Source of the DNA: DAOTUL01 sp034437435
GTDB taxonomy: Bacteria; Chloroflexota; Anaerolineae; Aggregatilineales; Phototrophicaceae
Direction of reading: 5' to 3'
DNA: 7,792 nucleotides
Assembly: GCA_964417785.1 (NCBI GenBank)
Contig: CAYQJO010000202.1
Span: 1 to 7,792 of the forward strand
Below are positions 5,784 through 7,792 of this stretch, in pieces (the stretch's first letter is position 1; every line of letters starts with the position of its first letter). Position numbers and translations under genes: made by a program. Below the pieces are notes generated by a model. The model was not told the origin of the DNA. It ran no database searches and saw only the letters and a program-made list of their open reading frames with translations.

Positions 5784-6563
5784 ATGAAGCTTTCGCACGA
5801 AGAGCTGACCGAAGTCATCAAGCTGTCATTGTGGGCCGGGCAGCTTTTGCTTCAGCACGGCGCGGAAGCCAGCCGCGTCGAGGAGACCGTCCACCATATC
5901 GGGACGGGCCTGGGCTGCAACTGGGTCGATGTGTTGATCTCCTCCGAAGGTGTGCTGATGACGGCCATCAACGGTGAGGAATTTCGTACTAAAGTCCGCC
6001 GTGTACCCTATATGGGCGTTAATTACGCCATCATCGACGCCGTGAACGCGCTCCGTTACCGTGTTGAAACCGAATCCATGACCTGTGCAGATGTCCGGGC
6101 GGAACTGCGGCGTATCTCCGATATGGGCCATCTGTATAACCGCTGGCTGGTGGTGATGATGGTCGGATTGGCTTGCGGTGCTTTCAGTCAGCTTTTTGGT
6201 GCGGATGCACCCATCACCCTGGTGACCATCGCAGCGGCCTCTGCGGCCATGTTCTTGCGCCAGCAGATGACCCGTCATCACTTCAACTACTTCCTGATAA
6301 CAGCGACGACCGCATTTGTCGCCGGGGTCATCGCCAGTCTGGCGCAAATTTTCGAGATGGGTGAGTCGCCGCAGATCGCGTTGGCGGCGTCGGTCCTGCT
6401 GCTGGTACCCGGTGTGCCGCTCATCAACGCTGTGACCGACATCTTGCAGGGGCATGTGGTGGTCGGTGTGGCACGCGGGACGACCGCTTTTGTGATCGCA
6501 CTCGGTATTGCGGTCGGCCTGCTGCTGGCGATTGAGATTATAGGCGTGCGGGGGTTGCTGTGA
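5784..6563 (+). CDS. Threonine/serine exporter family protein, ThrE N-terminal (PF06738-type) subunit
   Basis: A 259-residue protein that forms the first half of a ThrE-type amino-acid exporter (the Corynebacterium prototype exports threonine and serine using proton motive force). Residues 1-115 are the cytosolic domain with the family motif LLQHGAEASRVEETVHHIG (22-40) and the EFRTKVRRVPYMGVNYAIIDAVN region. Five membrane helices follow at about 120-138, 142-160, 168-190, 198-216 and 229-253, including the conserved LLLVPGVPLINAVTDIL. The ATG at 5784 is chosen because AAGGG lies a few bases upstream and the family begins near this motif; longer frames would run into the tRNA terminator. Its stop overlaps the GTG of the next gene, which encodes the second half. 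No promoter is apparent between the terminator and the start. Confidence 0.9.
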   Translation: MKLSHEELTEVIKLSLWAGQLLLQHGAEASRVEETVHHIGTGLGCNWVDVLISSEGVLMTAINGEEFRTKVRRVPYMGVNYAIIDAVNALRYRVETESMTCADVRAELRRISDMGHLYNRWLVVMMVGLACGAFSQLFGADAPITLVTIAAASAAMFLRQQMTRHHFNYFLITATTAFVAGVIASLAQIFEMGESPQIALAASVLLLVPGVPLINAVTDILQGHVVVGVARGTTAFVIALGIAVGLLLAIEIIGVRGLL

Positions 6564-7024
6564 TCGGTCTGCTGCTGCACGATGCCTTCTGGTCGGCGTT
6601 AGCGGCGACTGGATTCGGCGTACTCTTCAACGTTCCCCGCCGGACTCTGCTCGGCTGTGCGCTGACCGGCGCGTCCGGCCACGCGGTCCGCACCCTGATG
6701 ATGGAGACCACATTTATGTCGATTGAGGCGGCCACCCTGATCGGTGCGACGGTGGTCGGCTTCCTGGGGATGATTCTGGCGCGGCGTTTGCGCACCCCGA
6801 CAGCGGTCTTCACCGTCACCGGTGCTATTCCAATGGTGCCAGGTCTCTATGCTTACAGCGCTATCCTCGGTCTGATTCGCCTCACTGAATCCACGACGGC
6901 CAGCGAGGGGCTGCTGGTGGAGGCGGTCGTCAATCTGTTTCGCACGTTGATGATCCTGGGTGCGATTGCGCTGGGAATTTCCATGCCACGACTGCTGTTC
7001 CGGCGGCAGAAACCGGTCGTCTAA
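6560..7024 (+). CDS. Threonine/serine exporter family protein, ThrE2 (DUF3815-type) subunit
   Basis: A 154-residue hydrophobic protein corresponding to the second half of single-chain ThrE exporters. Family marks are FNVPRRTLLGCALTGASGH (23-41) after the first helix and the conserved AIPMVPG (89-95), the equivalent of the PGVPL segment in the partner. Four to five membrane segments can be drawn (about 6-24, 30-45, 56-74, 85-105, 122-142). The GTG start overlaps the previous stop as GTGA and has GGGGG (6550-6554) five bases upstream, so translation is coupled to the first subunit and the two products likely assemble one transporter. Its TAA shares four bases with the stop of the convergent hydrolase-family gene. 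Confidence 0.9.
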   Translation: MIGLLLHDAFWSALAATGFGVLFNVPRRTLLGCALTGASGHAVRTLMMETTFMSIEAATLIGATVVGFLGMILARRLRTPTAVFTVTGAIPMVPGLYAYSAILGLIRLTESTTASEGLLVEAVVNLFRTLMILGAIALGISMPRLLFRRQKPVV

Positions 7025-7758
7025 TGGCTGTCTCGCCGCTTCGGTCCGCTTAGATGGTTGTCGAGAAAGGTCAGCGTGTGCTTGAGGACTTCCCGGCTGT
7101 GGCGGCGTTGTTCCGCCGTGAGTGCTTCCGAGAAGAACTCGTGTCCCAGTTCATTGATGATGTGGATTTCGTGCGCCCAATCGGTTGACTCCAGTTCATC
7201 ACGCAGCCGCTGGATGTCGTTCGCCGAGATATGCGGTTCTTGCTCACCGTAAAAGGCGCATATCGGGGTGTTGCTCGTCTTGAAGCGTCCGTAATAACGG
7301 TGGGGGAAGCCGCTGAAGGCGACCGCCGCTTCCAGGTCATCGCGCACAATGGCGGCCTCGAACGCCAGACTGCCTCCCAACCCCACACCGACTGCGGCGA
7401 CATCTTCGTTACAGTGATGGTGGGTCTCCAACACGCTCAAGGCTGAATGCACGATGGGGTAGCCATGATCGCCCAGCCTCTCCACCAGCCGGATCGCGTC
7501 CTGTGGCATTCGGGCAGTCACGCCGTTGAACAAATCGGGAACGATGACATAATGACCCATCTGGGCGAACAGATTGGCGATGCGTCGGATTATATCGGTC
7601 AGCCCCCACCAGTCATGCACAACTGCCACACCGGGAAACTTCAGACCAATCTGCGGATGCGCCCAGTAGGCGGGTAATTGCACACCATTGTCCATTACGA
7701 TCTGAACATGGCCGGTGCTGATGGTGTATTCAACGCGATCGGGTTCGTAGATGGGCAT
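7021..7758 (-). CDS. Dienelactone hydrolase family protein lacking the catalytic Cys
   Basis: A 245-residue alpha/beta-hydrolase of the dienelactone hydrolase (DLH) family, cytosolic, full length. Family landmarks are present: FPGVAVVHDWWGLTDIIRRIAN (41-62) at the oxyanion/helix-A region, YVIVPDLFNG (70-79), the nucleophile elbow region VGVGLGGSLAFEAA (123-136), FYGEQEPHI (169-177) and LGHEFF (204-209). In active DLH the elbow reads G-x-C-x-G-G and the triad is Cys-Asp-His. Here the Cys position is Gly126, the Asp position is Glu174, and only His206 is kept; the Glu that activates the Cys is replaced by Asp49. Classical dienelactone hydrolysis is therefore unlikely, and a binding or different role is possible. 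The ATG at 7756-7758 lies inside a perfect palindrome, so the true upstream region and ribosome site cannot be judged. Confidence 0.8.
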   Translation of the reverse strand: MPIYEPDRVEYTISTGHVQIVMDNGVQLPAYWAHPQIGLKFPGVAVVHDWWGLTDIIRRIANLFAQMGHYVIVPDLFNGVTARMPQDAIRLVERLGDHGYPIVHSALSVLETHHHCNEDVAAVGVGLGGSLAFEAAIVRDDLEAAVAFSGFPHRYYGRFKTSNTPICAFYGEQEPHISANDIQRLRDELESTDWAHEIHIINELGHEFFSEALTAEQRRHSREVLKHTLTFLDNHLSGPKRRDSH

Positions 7759-7792
7759 GATGTTATAACATCATGCCCATCTACGAACCCGA
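7739..7792. repeat. Perfect 54-bp palindrome at the window end
   Basis: Bases 7739-7765 are the exact reverse complement of 7766-7792, with no spacer (centre TGTTA/TAACA). The left arm holds the first seven codons of the DLH-family gene on the minus strand; the right arm repeats the start of the same gene on the plus strand (ATG at 7773, encoding MPIYEP). An uninterrupted palindrome that reaches into coding sequence exactly at a sequence end suggests an assembly or amplification fold-back, or an inverted gene duplication. Confidence 0.95.

Noticed and set aside
5826..6455. 209-codon minus-strand frame within the ThrE gene
   Set aside because: It is a His/Arg/Gln-rich shadow of the well-supported exporter gene.

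Overview
The window looks like a piece of a bacterial chromosome, most likely from a Chloroflexota (Anaerolineae-like) lineage. The grounds are indirect: a solute-binding lipoprotein with a long Ser/Thr/Pro-rich linker, remnants of a TIR protein and of a beta-helix/SH3 surface protein, a DUF1684 gene, a split ThrE exporter, and two tRNA genes without an encoded CCA end. No ribosomal marker is present, so the phylum is an inference. The gene content is mostly housekeeping and envelope functions. I see no CRISPR array, insertion sequence, phage module or intact defence operon.

Layout, left to right. (1) 83-459: a GlsB/YeaQ-type small membrane protein on the minus strand with its terminator. (2) 556-1759: tRNA-Ser(CGA), a strong terminator, then a LOG-family nucleotide phosphoribohydrolase overlapping a DUF1684 gene by ATGA. 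(3) 1760-1981: a short intergenic region with a 24-residue redoxin-like ORF and a terminator serving the minus strand. (4) 1982-2976, minus: a broken locus in which the first 34 codons of a TIR-domain gene are joined, out of frame, to the C-terminal part of a beta-helix/SH3 protein. (5) 3003-4346: an operator-like palindrome, a perfect -10 box and an orphan family-1 solute-binding lipoprotein. (6) 4388-5542, minus: a GNAT-like acyltransferase. (7) 5616-7024: a near-consensus promoter, tRNA-Asn(GTT), a strong terminator and the two halves of a ThrE-type amino-acid exporter. (8) 7021-7758, minus: a dienelactone-hydrolase-family protein without the catalytic cysteine. The window ends in a perfect 54-bp palindrome that includes this gene's start.

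Functional links are modest. The LOG/DUF1684 pair and the ThrE pair are translationally coupled operons. Both lie directly behind a tRNA gene and its terminator, leaving little room for a separate promoter. The most unusual items are the TIR/SH3 junction, the missing DLH nucleophile and the terminal palindrome, which may be an assembly fold-back. I found no convincing new multi-gene system.
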